From Sphingobacterium thalpophilum (lineage in GTDB: Bacteria > Bacteroidota > Bacteroidia > Sphingobacteriales > Sphingobacteriaceae), in the NCBI GenBank assembly GCA_945865415.1, contig CAMBFY010000003.1:1-34483 (forward strand): a DNA stretch of 34,483 nt, in the 5' to 3' direction. Made by a program: the position numbers and the translations under genes. Each line of letters begins with the position of its first letter. Positions within the stretch are counted from its first letter, which is position 1. The notes beneath the pieces are model-generated. The model worked only from the letters and a program-made list of their open reading frames with translations. It was not told the origin of the DNA and made no database searches. This document shows, in pieces, positions 18,185 to 27,431 of the stretch.

Positions 18185-19561
18185 TCATTTCTTTGAACCA
18201 TTCTTTGCATACCACTCTCCAAAAGATTCCTGAGTACTATCCGGCATGTCGCGCTGCTTATACCAAGGATTGAACTTATTGTTGATTGCAAAAGGCGCAT
18301 TATTCAATAACCATCGTCCAGTTTTTCCTGCTGTCTTGTAAATTTCGGGGGAAGAAAGAGTTAGAGCCATTGCCTTCATGCTGAAGGTTTTACGGTTAGC
18401 TGAATAACCTAGCCTCACAATTTCCTGACGCCATTTATAAAGCTGATCATGAATTGGAATCTTAACAGGACATACATTGGTACATGAACCACAAAGTGTT
18501 GAAGCAAAGGGCAGATCTGCATGCTGTTTCATATCCAGATTTGGCGCAAGTATTGCTCCAATCGGTCCGGAAATAGTATTGTGATAACTTAAACCGCCAC
18601 TCTTACGGTAAACCGGACAAGTATTCATACAAGCACCGCATTTAATACACTTCAAAGAATCTCGGAAATCTGGCCGGGCCAATAAATCACTTCTACCCTT
18701 ATCAACTAATATTAGGTGCATCTCTTGTCCGTGGCGAGGTTTCTTATAATGACTGGAATAAATGGTTATTGGCTGCCCAATTGCACTTCGAGCCAATAAT
18801 CTTAAAAATACCCCAAGGTGCTTACGCTCCGGAATAATCTTTTCTAATCCCATGGAAGCAATTTGAACCTCAGAAAGATGTGCACCCATATCTGCATTTC
18901 CCTCATTGGTACAAACCACATACTCACCGGTTTCAGCTACAGCAAAATTGACGCCGGTGAGTGCTGCACGACGTGTCAGGAATACATTGTTAAGGTGTTT
19001 TCGTGCTACCCTGGTTAATAAAGTTGGATCTGAAAGACCTTTTTCTGTTCCAAGATGCTCATGAAATAACTCGCCTATTTCTTCTTTACGTTTGTGAATG
19101 CATGGCAATACAATATGACTAGGCGGCTCATTATCAATTTGTTGTATATATTCCCCAAGGTCAGAGTTGATTACCTCAATTCCCCGGTCTTCCAAGTATT
19201 CATTTAAATGGCATTCTTCAGTAAGCATAGACTTACTTTTAACCATCTGAGTAATTTCCTTTTCCTTTAGGATAGAATACACAATCTGATTATGCTCCTC
19301 TGCATCAGATGCCCAATAAACCTTAACTCCATTTTTCTTCAGATTTTCCTCAAATTGAATGAGATAATCGTGCAAATTGGAAATTACATTGGCTTTAATG
19401 GCTGAGGCCGCTTCACGCAATTCCTCCCATTGCGGAGTTTGATTTGCAGCCCTATCGCGTTTTTGCCTGATCCACCAAAGTGAACCATCATGCCAGTCGA
19501 CACGTTCTTCATCTTTATTAAATTCTTCTGCTAATGCTGCGTGATCTAAGGTACTTTTCAT
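18185..19561 (-). CDS. lutB: LutB-type iron-sulfur protein
   Basis: N-terminal LUD domain; CIKCGACMNTCPVYRKSGG and CGSCTNVCPVKIPI ferredoxin-like motifs. Confidence 0.93.
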   Translation of the reverse strand: MKSTLDHAALAEEFNKDEERVDWHDGSLWWIRQKRDRAANQTPQWEELREAASAIKANVISNLHDYLIQFEENLKKNGVKVYWASDAEEHNQIVYSILKEKEITQMVKSKSMLTEECHLNEYLEDRGIEVINSDLGEYIQQIDNEPPSHIVLPCIHKRKEEIGELFHEHLGTEKGLSDPTLLTRVARKHLNNVFLTRRAALTGVNFAVAETGEYVVCTNEGNADMGAHLSEVQIASMGLEKIIPERKHLGVFLRLLARSAIGQPITIYSSHYKKPRHGQEMHLILVDKGRSDLLARPDFRDSLKCIKCGACMNTCPVYRKSGGLSYHNTISGPIGAILAPNLDMKQHADLPFASTLCGSCTNVCPVKIPIHDQLYKWRQEIVRLGYSANRKTFSMKAMALTLSSPEIYKTAGKTGRWLLNNAPFAINNKFNPWYKQRDMPDSTQESFGEWYAKNGSKK

Positions 19562-20304
19562 GCCTTTGTGGATGAGCTGTTTAATATTTCTGCTATATGT
19601 ATTATCTTGACTTTACTTTTATTTCTATGCATGATTCCCTCCATGTGCATCAGACAAGATAAGTCAGGTGAAGTTATATACTCTGCACCATTCTTAGTAT
19701 GATCTGTAATCCGGTCCTTGCCCATTTTTACAGATACAGCTTCCTCTGCAATACAGAAAAGCCCTCCGAATCCACAACACTCATCCACCCGGTCTAGTTC
19801 TGTAAGCTCAAGTCCGGAAACCATACCCAACAATTTCTTGGGCTTAGAAAAATCCTGAGCAACAAGCTCAGACATTTGCGCCAAATGAAGTCCCCTTAAT
19901 CCATGGCAACTCTGATGGACACCAACTTTATGAGGAAAATGGGCATCAAGTTTCTCTATCTTTAAAACATCGGTAAGAAATTCCACCAATTCGTAAATCC
20001 TACCACGTATTTCTTTAGCCGCAACTTCATCTTTATGAGAATGTAAATGATCTTTCACATGCAATACACAACTTGCGGATGGGGCTACTATGTAATCAAA
20101 ACCTGAGAAATTTTCAACAAAAAGATCATTACATGATTGTGTAAGATGTTCATACCCCGAATTGGCCATTGGCTGACCGCAACAGGTTTGTTTTGAAGGA
20201 TAGCTAACCTCAGCACCTAACTTCTGCAGTAGTTCCAGCGTAGCTATTGCAGCATTAGGATACAACTGATTTACATAACATGGTATAAAAAGACCAATCT
20301 TCAT
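19558..20304 (-). CDS. lutA: LutA-type (Fe-S)-binding protein
   Basis: Two CCG domains (KQTCCGQPMANSGY, DECCGFGGLFCI); 4-bp overlap with lutB (19558-19561). Confidence 0.93.
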   Translation of the reverse strand: MKIGLFIPCYVNQLYPNAAIATLELLQKLGAEVSYPSKQTCCGQPMANSGYEHLTQSCNDLFVENFSGFDYIVAPSASCVLHVKDHLHSHKDEVAAKEIRGRIYELVEFLTDVLKIEKLDAHFPHKVGVHQSCHGLRGLHLAQMSELVAQDFSKPKKLLGMVSGLELTELDRVDECCGFGGLFCIAEEAVSVKMGKDRITDHTKNGAEYITSPDLSCLMHMEGIMHRNKSKVKIIHIAEILNSSSTKA

Positions 20305-20561
20305 CTGTTTATTTTTTTGATTTTATCCTGTGTGCGCGTGATTAAAACTTTTGATAAAAATCATCCCTTTTTAGCTTATGATTAATTAAATCACAGCACG
20401 ATCTTAATAAATTTTGATTTGAAGAATTTATCAGACACATGATCATTCGCAAAGCAAAATACACATTTTTTGGAAAGTTAAAACAGATAAAAGTTGATTA
20501 CTACATGCTAAACGAAGAATTTTTCATAAATTTTCCAGATACTTGATGATCATGCTCAATA

Positions 20562-20783
20562 TTGATTTTTCGTATGATTAAAATTAGAGTTATTTGCTTT
20601 TGTTTATGCCTGGTTTTAAGCTCACTTAGTTATGGTCAATCAGTTAAAAATCAGGGGCTGTATACTGATTCCATGATTTATGAAAGTTTGAAGCGTAAAA
20701 ACAAGAGTCAAGAGCCAAGAGTAAAGAATCAAGAGTCAAGAACAAAGAATCAAGAGTCAAGACGAAATCCTGCTTCATTTTAA
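20562..20783 (+). CDS. Small putative secreted protein whose C-terminus is encoded by a heptamer repeat
   Basis: Signal-peptide-like MIKIRVICFCLCLVLSSLSYGQ (likely start Met5, about 20574) followed by KSQEPRVKNQESRTKNQESRR, encoded by 7-bp repeats. Confidence 0.4.
   Translation: MIFRMIKIRVICFCLCLVLSSLSYGQSVKNQGLYTDSMIYESLKRKNKSQEPRVKNQESRTKNQESRRNPASF
20703..20765 (+). repeat. Nine degenerate tandem heptamers, consensus AAGAGTC
   Basis: AAGAGTC AAGAGCC AAGAGTA AAGAATC AAGAGTC AAGAACA AAGAATC AAGAGTC AAGACGA. Confidence 0.9.
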
Positions 20784-20840
20784 ATTTGTGATTCAGGGTA
20801 TTAAACATTAGTCATAGCTTTGATTAAAACAGTAAATTAT

Positions 20841-20875
20841 CAACTAGCAACCAACTAATAACTAACTAGTAACAA
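20841..20875 (+). repeat. Degenerate 7-bp-periodic CAACTAG-like repeat
   Basis: CAACTAG CAACCAA CTAATAA CTAACTA GTAACAA immediately upstream of the moaC-mogA CDS. Confidence 0.45.
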
Positions 20876-20882
20876 ACCAAAA

Positions 20883-21839
20883 ATGCGCGATATCAGTCAT
20901 AAACAAATCACACTTCGTACTGCCAGAGCAGTAGGAATCATATTTTGTTCAGAGAATAGCATTGACCTGATTAATTCAAATAAACTCCCGAAAGGAAATC
21001 TATATGACGTGGCTCGTGCAGCAGGTTTTTTAGGAGCCAAGCTTACTCCCCAATTACTACCTCATTGTCATCCAGTAAGCATAGACAGCATGGATTTTAC
21101 TTTTGAGTTCCTTGGTAGAAATCTACACTCTGATTTGTTTAATGATGACATACTCAACAGGACAGGTATTGTAATACAGGGAGAGGCTAAATCTATTGGC
21201 CGTACAGGTATCGAAATGGAAACTTTAACTGCAGTTTCTGTTGCTGCGCTGGAGATTTACGATATGTTAAAACCGGTAGATGCAAATTTAGAGATTGGTC
21301 ATATCAAACTTTTGGAAAAAAAAGGTGGAAAAAGCGACCGAAACAGGTACACCACAAGTTCGGCGGTATGTGCCGTATTGGTTTGTTCTGATTCGACAGC
21401 TAATGGTGAGCGTGAAGATAAAAGTGGCATACTCATTTGCAACATGCTCGAAACTTCAAATGCCAAAGTATTGGATTATAAAATACTCCCTGACGACAAG
21501 GATGCAATACAAAAGCAAATTCAGGAATGGGTTAAAGAAGACATACAATTTATTTTCACTACGGGAGGCACCGGACTCGGTCCGAGGGATAATACCGTAA
21601 ACGCTGTAAAAGAGATCCTGGAAAGGGATGCAGATGGAATAACAGAGGCTATTCGAAATTTCGGACAGATGCGAACCCCTCTTGCGATGATGAGCAGATC
21701 GGTAGCCGGCTCTATCGGCAAAACCTTAATTGTAACCCTTCCAGGAAGTACCAATGGGGCAAGAGAATCGCTAGAAGCAATCCTCCCAAGTGTATTCCAC
21801 GCCAGGAATATGCTTGAAGGGGAAGGGCATGCGTGTTAA
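20883..21839 (+). CDS. Bifunctional molybdenum cofactor biosynthesis protein (MoaC-MogA/MoaB fusion)
   Basis: MoaC motifs KGNLYDVARAAGFLGAKLTPQLLPHCHP and GIEMETLTAVSVAALEIYDMLKPVD; MogA/MoaB motif FTTGGTGLGPRDNTVNAVKEIL. Confidence 0.93.
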   Translation: MRDISHKQITLRTARAVGIIFCSENSIDLINSNKLPKGNLYDVARAAGFLGAKLTPQLLPHCHPVSIDSMDFTFEFLGRNLHSDLFNDDILNRTGIVIQGEAKSIGRTGIEMETLTAVSVAALEIYDMLKPVDANLEIGHIKLLEKKGGKSDRNRYTTSSAVCAVLVCSDSTANGEREDKSGILICNMLETSNAKVLDYKILPDDKDAIQKQIQEWVKEDIQFIFTTGGTGLGPRDNTVNAVKEILERDADGITEAIRNFGQMRTPLAMMSRSVAGSIGKTLIVTLPGSTNGARESLEAILPSVFHARNMLEGEGHAC

Positions 21840-22052
21840 AATTCGAAATTTGTTATCTGTTGCTCCTGCTTTTCAAGTTTATTTTTTTGTCCAAGAGCAT
21901 TTAGACTAACCAAAGTCAATATGCTGAAAAGGATGAAACCCTTTCCTATTCTGAAAATTTTTATAGTATTAATTTATGATTATTGTTTATAAACAAAATT
22001 ATATACGACTAAAAACAACAAAACGTTAATAGATTCAGATCATATTGAAGGA

Positions 22053-22502
22053 TTAAGCCATAGCGACGCGCTTGCTGGTACTTCTATAGATAAAATTATT
22101 ATAAATATGTCTTCGTGCAAACCTGCCGGGGGACTCGGAATTAATCAGTTTTATATAAATAGCCCTTGGAACATCGAAATATTCATATTCATTGCCATCA
22201 CCAAACTTAACGGTCAATACTTGTCCCTTGTATTCAAAATCAGCTATACCGATACTGCTTGTAGTTAGATTATAATCATCCAAAGTTTGTAAACGAGTTT
22301 CTGGGGCAATGCTAACCAAAAAATGGTACGCTTCAATTATACTTTTACTTTTCTCTTCCGCTTCCAGCTTGCTCTCGGCAGATTCGGTAAACTTATCAGG
22401 ATGCCAGTTCTTCATTAAAGTGCGGTAAACAGTTTTCAACTCCTGCAACTCTGCATTTTTGTCGACTCCTAAAATTTTTCTGTAATCAACGATCTTTCTC
22501 AT
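22053..22502 (-). CDS. DnaJ-domain protein with C-terminal KTSC-like domain
   Basis: J domain DYRKILGVDKNAELQELKTVYRTLMKNWHPDKF (HPD); C-terminal TTSSIGIADFEYKGQVLTVKFGDGNEYEYFDVPRAIYIKLINSESPGRFARRHIYNNF fits KTSC. Confidence 0.85.
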   Translation of the reverse strand: MRKIVDYRKILGVDKNAELQELKTVYRTLMKNWHPDKFTESAESKLEAEEKSKSIIEAYHFLVSIAPETRLQTLDDYNLTTSSIGIADFEYKGQVLTVKFGDGNEYEYFDVPRAIYIKLINSESPGRFARRHIYNNFIYRSTSKRVAMA

Positions 22503-22627
22503 ACTTTACTTTTGAATAATTGCGAAAGATTGCAGAAACATTAACTGTGCTTTCGGGAAATAATTTTGCAAAGGTATGATTTTCAAGCTATTTTCTACTA
22601 TAAAGCCTAAAAATGAGCGTTAAAAAC

Positions 22628-22660
22628 AATGCCTCTAAACATTTAAGGTATAGAGGCATT
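22628..22660 (-). terminator. Rho-independent terminator for the zinc-ribbon gene
   Basis: Perfect 10-bp inverted repeat AATGCCTCTA...TAGAGGCATT, followed on the minus strand by GTTTTTAAC. Confidence 0.75.
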
Positions 22661-22685
22661 ATAAAACATCGGACAAGAATTTATA

Positions 22686-22949
22686 CTAAAAATCAAAGAT
22701 GTCATTCAAAAATGATTTCTTCTTGCGGTAAGGGTGGTTTTTATGGTAATTATCGTCCTGATCATACTGGTATTTTTTATAATCGGAATCGTAGTTAAGT
22801 TTGTTTGAATAATGTTCGGCTGAACGTTCAAGAATTTTCTCCAATTCACCACGGTCGAGCCAGATACCCCGGCAATCAGGACAATAATCAATCTCAATTC
22901 CTTTTTTATCTGCAATAAGCAAGGTTGTTTGACAATTTGGGCATTTCAT
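22686..22949 (-). CDS. TFIIB-type zinc ribbon protein
   Basis: MKCPNCQTTLLIADKKGIEIDYCPDCRGIWLDRGELEKIL; tail rich in Tyr/Asp/His/Lys. Confidence 0.85.
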   Translation of the reverse strand: MKCPNCQTTLLIADKKGIEIDYCPDCRGIWLDRGELEKILERSAEHYSNKLNYDSDYKKYQYDQDDNYHKNHPYRKKKSFLNDIFDF

Positions 22950-23042
22950 ATCGTAAAATTTATTTATGACAAAATAAAAATTCTAACAATACTTCTGAAC
23001 TATTTGAAACAAATTGACATTTCTATGGATTGAACATAAAAA

Positions 23043-23070
23043 AAGCCGGCTGAAAATTCTCAGCCGGCTT
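23043..23070 (-). terminator. Rho-independent terminator for the molybdoenzyme operon
   Basis: AAGCCGGCTGA-aaattc-TCAGCCGGCTT perfect 11-bp stem followed on the minus strand by a T-run. Confidence 0.85.
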
Positions 23071-23087
23071 CTATTACATTATAGTTT

Positions 23088-25241
23088 TTAAGAAACTGTT
23101 TTAAAGACATCCTCCTCTATGAAAGGCTGATTTCTTAAACGCTTACCACTTGCTTTGAATATTGCATTTGCAACTGCACCACCAGTTGGCGGAAGAGCGG
23201 GCTCACCTAAACCAGTAGGATCGATTCCGTTATCCACAAAATGTGTTTCGATCTCAGGTACTTCCTTCATTTTAATCAGACGGTAGGTATTATAATTATT
23301 CTGATCGGCTGCACCATCTCTGAAACTTAACTTACTATACATTGCATGTCCCAATCCGTCGACGATACCACCCATTACCTGATGGGTGGCCCCATTCATA
23401 CTAACAACCTGACCGCAATCAGAAACCGCATAGATCTTTTTAACAACCGGCAATCCGTTACGCATAATCACATCAGCAACCTGAGCAACATAAGAGGCAT
23501 GTGAGAAATAAACACTGAACCCTTGTGATACATCCTTCTTCTTACCCCAACCAGATTTTTCAGCCGCCATTTTAATTACTCCTTCCATTCTGCTGATATC
23601 ATAGCGAATATCTCCAACAGGTGATTTCTTAGCTTTTGCAAGAAGGTCAAGCCTGAACTGAACAGGATCTTTACCTGCTGCCTGCGCTACTTCATCAATA
23701 AAAGCCTGTTCTGCAAATGCAAGAAAATTAGTGATCGGAGCACGCCATGCACCAGTTGTGATTGGCGATTTATGTTCAACTGAATCAATTAATAGATTAT
23801 CTACTGCTCCTGATGGGAAATTATGCTCCCTTGTTGGGTTACCTGAATTGATACCTACTCCACGCAATTTATATCCCGTAAGATTACCTGATGCATCCAG
23901 TGCAGCCTCAAAACGATAACGACAAGCCGGGCGATAAGTACCTGCAGTCATATCATCTTCTTTGCTCCAGATCAATTTTACAGGAGCTTTGATAATGCTG
24001 GATAGCTCGGCCGCTTCAACAGTAAAATCATTGTATAATCTTCTGCCAAAGCCACCGCCTAAACGGGTAAGCTGTAGCGTAATCTTATCTTCAGGAATGT
24101 TTAATAGTTTAGAAACCTCAGACCGTGCTCTGCCCGGAGTTTGCGTAGGTCCAATAAGTTCAACTCCATCCGTGCGAACATGAGCGAAAAAGTTCATAGG
24201 CTCCATCGGACTGTGGGAAATAAATGGGCACTGATACTCGCCTTTTATCACCTTTGCAGCATTTTTAAATGCAGCATCAACATCCCCATCTTTACGTCTG
24301 ACAGTTGCCTGTCCGTTATCCATTAAGTTCAGGAATAATTTATCGTGATCCTCAGTACTTTCCAGATCAAACTCCTTTTCATACTCAATCTTAAGCATTT
24401 TTCTTGCCTTAAGAACCTGCCAGGTAGATTTACCCACAACAGCCACATTGTTCTTAAATGAAACCACATCAATAATTCCAGGCATTGATTTAGCGATAGA
24501 ACCATCAAAGGATTTCAGCTTCATCCCAAACTGTAAAGGACGCTGAATCATTGCAAAAACCATTCCTTCCCTGTAAAAATCGATACCAAACAAGGGCTTA
24601 CCGGTTACGATCTTCAGATTTTCAACGTTTCTTACTGATTTTCCGATTAATTTAAAATCCTTACGGTCTTTTAGCTTAACACTTGATGGAACTGGAATTT
24701 TTGATGCCGCTTCTGCAAGCTCTCCAAAGCTTAATTTCTTACCACTGCGGGCATGAATTACAAAACTATTTGCTGCTGTACATTCTGCTGCAGGTGCCGA
24801 CCATTGTTTAGCCGCCGCTTCAATCAGCATGAATTTAGCTGTAGCTCCTGCATTTCTCAATAACTTCCATGAATGTGGAACTGCGCCGCTACCACCGGTA
24901 AGCTGGCGATCAAACTTATTATCTAAATTTGCCTGTAATACTTTTACTGTTTTCCAGTCGGCTTCAAGCTCTTCAGCTACAACCATCGGAAAAGAAGTAA
25001 TAATGTTCTGTCCTAACTCAGGGTTTGGTGACATAATAGTTATTACACCATCAGTAGCGATCGACAAATAACTATTAAAACCTATATTTCCGGTAGCCAT
25101 TGCTGAACTGGATATAACTTCAGGTGCACTGGCTTCAGCACTGAACCAATTAAATCCAAGTACGAGGCCTCCACCTGCTATCGCGCTCATTTTTAAAAAA
25201 TCGCGCCTGTTGTTTGTTGTTTTACTTGTCATCATGATCAA
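23088..25241 (-). CDS. Xanthine dehydrogenase family molybdopterin-binding subunit (isoquinoline 1-oxidoreductase beta-like), Tat signal
   Basis: [20 protein letters not shown] Tat leader; [80 protein letters not shown]. Confidence 0.93.
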   Translation of the reverse strand: MIMMTSKTTNNRRDFLKMSAIAGGGLVLGFNWFSAEASAPEVISSSAMATGNIGFNSYLSIATDGVITIMSPNPELGQNIITSFPMVVAEELEADWKTVKVLQANLDNKFDRQLTGGSGAVPHSWKLLRNAGATAKFMLIEAAAKQWSAPAAECTAANSFVIHARSGKKLSFGELAEAASKIPVPSSVKLKDRKDFKLIGKSVRNVENLKIVTGKPLFGIDFYREGMVFAMIQRPLQFGMKLKSFDGSIAKSMPGIIDVVSFKNNVAVVGKSTWQVLKARKMLKIEYEKEFDLESTEDHDKLFLNLMDNGQATVRRKDGDVDAAFKNAAKVIKGEYQCPFISHSPMEPMNFFAHVRTDGVELIGPTQTPGRARSEVSKLLNIPEDKITLQLTRLGGGFGRRLYNDFTVEAAELSSIIKAPVKLIWSKEDDMTAGTYRPACRYRFEAALDASGNLTGYKLRGVGINSGNPTREHNFPSGAVDNLLIDSVEHKSPITTGAWRAPITNFLAFAEQAFIDEVAQAAGKDPVQFRLDLLAKAKKSPVGDIRYDISRMEGVIKMAAEKSGWGKKKDVSQGFSVYFSHASYVAQVADVIMRNGLPVVKKIYAVSDCGQVVSMNGATHQVMGGIVDGLGHAMYSKLSFRDGAADQNNYNTYRLIKMKEVPEIETHFVDNGIDPTGLGEPALPPTGGAVANAIFKASGKRLRNQPFIEEDVFKTVS

Positions 25242-25696
25242 ATTTTAGAGCTGGCCAATTTTACTGCATCACGAATACGGTGATAGGCACCGCAACGACA
25301 GATATTACCATTCATTGTAACTTCAATTTCATCCATACTTGGCTTTGGATTTTGCTTCAAAAGTGCAGCAGCAGTCATAATCTGACCTGCCTGACAATAC
25401 CCACATTGTGCTACATCGATCTCATCCCATGCCTGCTGTAAAGGATGATCTCCTTTTTCAGATAATCCTTCGATTGTAATTACTTGTGAAGTGCCCACTG
25501 CCGAAACAGGATATACACAAGAACGCGTGGCGGATCCATTCACATGAACTGTACATGCTCCGCATTGTGCTATACCGCAACCATATTTGGTTCCTACAAG
25601 GCCTAAATGATCACGCAACACCCATAATAATGGAGTATCTGCTTCTACATCAGCCTGCAGGGTCTTTCCGTTAACCTGAAGTTTGTAAATTGCCAT
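25238..25696 (-). CDS. (2Fe-2S)-binding subunit of xanthine dehydrogenase family enzyme
   Basis: [24 protein letters not shown] and [17 protein letters not shown]...[17 protein letters not shown]; 4-bp overlap with the large subunit. Confidence 0.95.
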   Translation of the reverse strand: MAIYKLQVNGKTLQADVEADTPLLWVLRDHLGLVGTKYGCGIAQCGACTVHVNGSATRSCVYPVSAVGTSQVITIEGLSEKGDHPLQQAWDEIDVAQCGYCQAGQIMTAAALLKQNPKPSMDEIEVTMNGNICRCGAYHRIRDAVKLASSKI

Positions 25697-26000
25697 AAGT
25701 ATTAGTTTGATTCAATGTTAAAGTTAATTAAAAAAGAAAGAAAAAAGCAAGAGAAAGCAATGTGATTTTTTTGTTGCCTTTTAACAATTTTCAGCTTAAA
25801 TTTTAAACTTTATTAAAATATTATGGACAAATTAATTTAAAATTAGTCTGGTTCAAATATAGTTTCAGAATATAAACTAATAAACTGAGTCAGATGTTAG
25901 GTAAATTAATTAACACCAATAATACTAGTTAGATTGAGCAATCCAGCCAATATAATTTGATTTGGGAAAGCAGTTCCTGTTTGATATAGGCCAGTTCAGC

Positions 26001-26126
26001 CCTTTCCTCCGGAGTAGTTCCGGCAAGAAAGGAAGTTCAATTTTCAAATTACCTAAGCCGGAAGCTACCTCCTTCGGCAAGGTTTATTTTACCCAGAGCT
26101 GTATTTCATAGGGCCGGGCAGCCCGG
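26001..26126. other. Structured intergenic element with three successive GC-rich inverted repeats
   Basis: CCTTTC..CCGGA-gtagt-TCCGG..GAAAGG (26001-26032); GCCGgAAG...CTTCGGC (26057-26078) extended by ACC/GGT; CCGGG-cag-CCCGG (26114-26126). Confidence 0.5.
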
Positions 26127-26168
26127 AATGATTTTACATTGAACCCGTCCTAAGATTAAATCCTTAAA

Positions 26169-27245
26169 TTAATTGACTATCCATTGAAATGGAAAACTTA
26201 GAAATACATTTTCACGGTATCCATTTTTCTCAAATAAAAGCCCTATTTCTCCATTCTTCAGAACCACTGCATCAGAATAGGCCGATTCACCTGCATAAAT
26301 TGTCTTTCCATGAGTCCAGGTTTTACCTTCATCATAACTAACTTTAATACTTAGATTTTTGCGTTCATCCTTGCTATCTGAATTAACAAACAACAAACAA
26401 TTGTTTTTTTTATAATTGTAGCGAATAATAGCTGCATTACAGGCCGGATCAGTTAAAGCACTTTCAGCCCTGCTGCTCCAGCTATTCCCCTGATCTTTTG
26501 AAATATGTACGTAGCGCATACCCGGTGAATTTACTCTTGAATTCACCATCCAGGAACCATCACTCAGCTCAATGATTTTAGATTCATCAGCCGGCTTGAG
26601 AGGTGTATCTCGCAAAAACCAGGTCTTTCCATGATCATCAGATCCAAATACAAATACCCCATATTTCAAATTTACCAATGTATGTAATAAACTACCGGAG
26701 GCAGTTTGAGTGCCTTTTCCCGAGGTAATAAACTTAAAATCGCCATGCCATTCCGGCTTACTGATTTGATTGCTTATGTCTTCAGGGTTTCCCCAGGTTT
26801 CGCCATTATCAGTACTTTTCATCACATGCAGGTAATACACATCCCGCTCCTTATTCAGGTCCATATAATTATAAAAAAGAAATAGTGCACCTGTTATACT
26901 GTCCAGAATAAAAGAAGGATCTGATGCTGATCTACCGACCGGATAGTCAATTAATGTGCGGATATCTGACCATGTTTTACCATTGTCCTTACTATTTCGC
27001 ATCACAATATTAATATTATCATTTGCTTTAAGATCAGCACATGACGATCCCCTTTCATCTATTGCTGCAATCAAATCACCATTTTTTGCAAGCACTAATG
27101 CCGGAATACGGTAACAGGAAACAGTGCTGTTCATTTTCCCATTGAAAAGATCAAACTGCTTCAAACCATCAGCATAAATCTGGATGGGGGCTTGAGCTTT
27201 TAAATGTGTTACTGTAAAAAGTAAAATGATGGGAAGATATTTCAT
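26169..27245 (-). CDS. nanH: Exo-alpha-sialidase (GH33-like, BNR/Asp-box)
   Basis: YRIPALVLAKNGDLIAAIDERG; five Asp-box segments (SKDNGKTW, STDNGETW, SDDHGKTW, SKDQGNSW, SYDEGKTW); AYSDAVVLKNGEIGLLFE; signal peptide. Confidence 0.9.
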   Translation of the reverse strand: MKYLPIILLFTVTHLKAQAPIQIYADGLKQFDLFNGKMNSTVSCYRIPALVLAKNGDLIAAIDERGSSCADLKANDNINIVMRNSKDNGKTWSDIRTLIDYPVGRSASDPSFILDSITGALFLFYNYMDLNKERDVYYLHVMKSTDNGETWGNPEDISNQISKPEWHGDFKFITSGKGTQTASGSLLHTLVNLKYGVFVFGSDDHGKTWFLRDTPLKPADESKIIELSDGSWMVNSRVNSPGMRYVHISKDQGNSWSSRAESALTDPACNAAIIRYNYKKNNCLLFVNSDSKDERKNLSIKVSYDEGKTWTHGKTIYAGESAYSDAVVLKNGEIGLLFEKNGYRENVFLSFPFQWIVN

Positions 27246-27431
27246 TTCATAAATTAGTTAGAACCGGCAAATTAACGGTCTTAAATTAAATGTAATAAAC
27301 ATCTTATAAAATTAAAATCTTTAAGAAAGTGCAATTTGGGAACCTTTTCAAACAATTTGAAAGAAATTTTCACAAGAAATGTCAGTCCTTAAAATTCTTG
27401 AATTATATTGGAGCATAATTAACATTAAAAA

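Noticed and set aside
20703-20765. Possible CRISPR array from the repeat pattern
   Set aside because: Units are 7 bp, contiguous and degenerate with no spacers; a short tandem repeat, not CRISPR.
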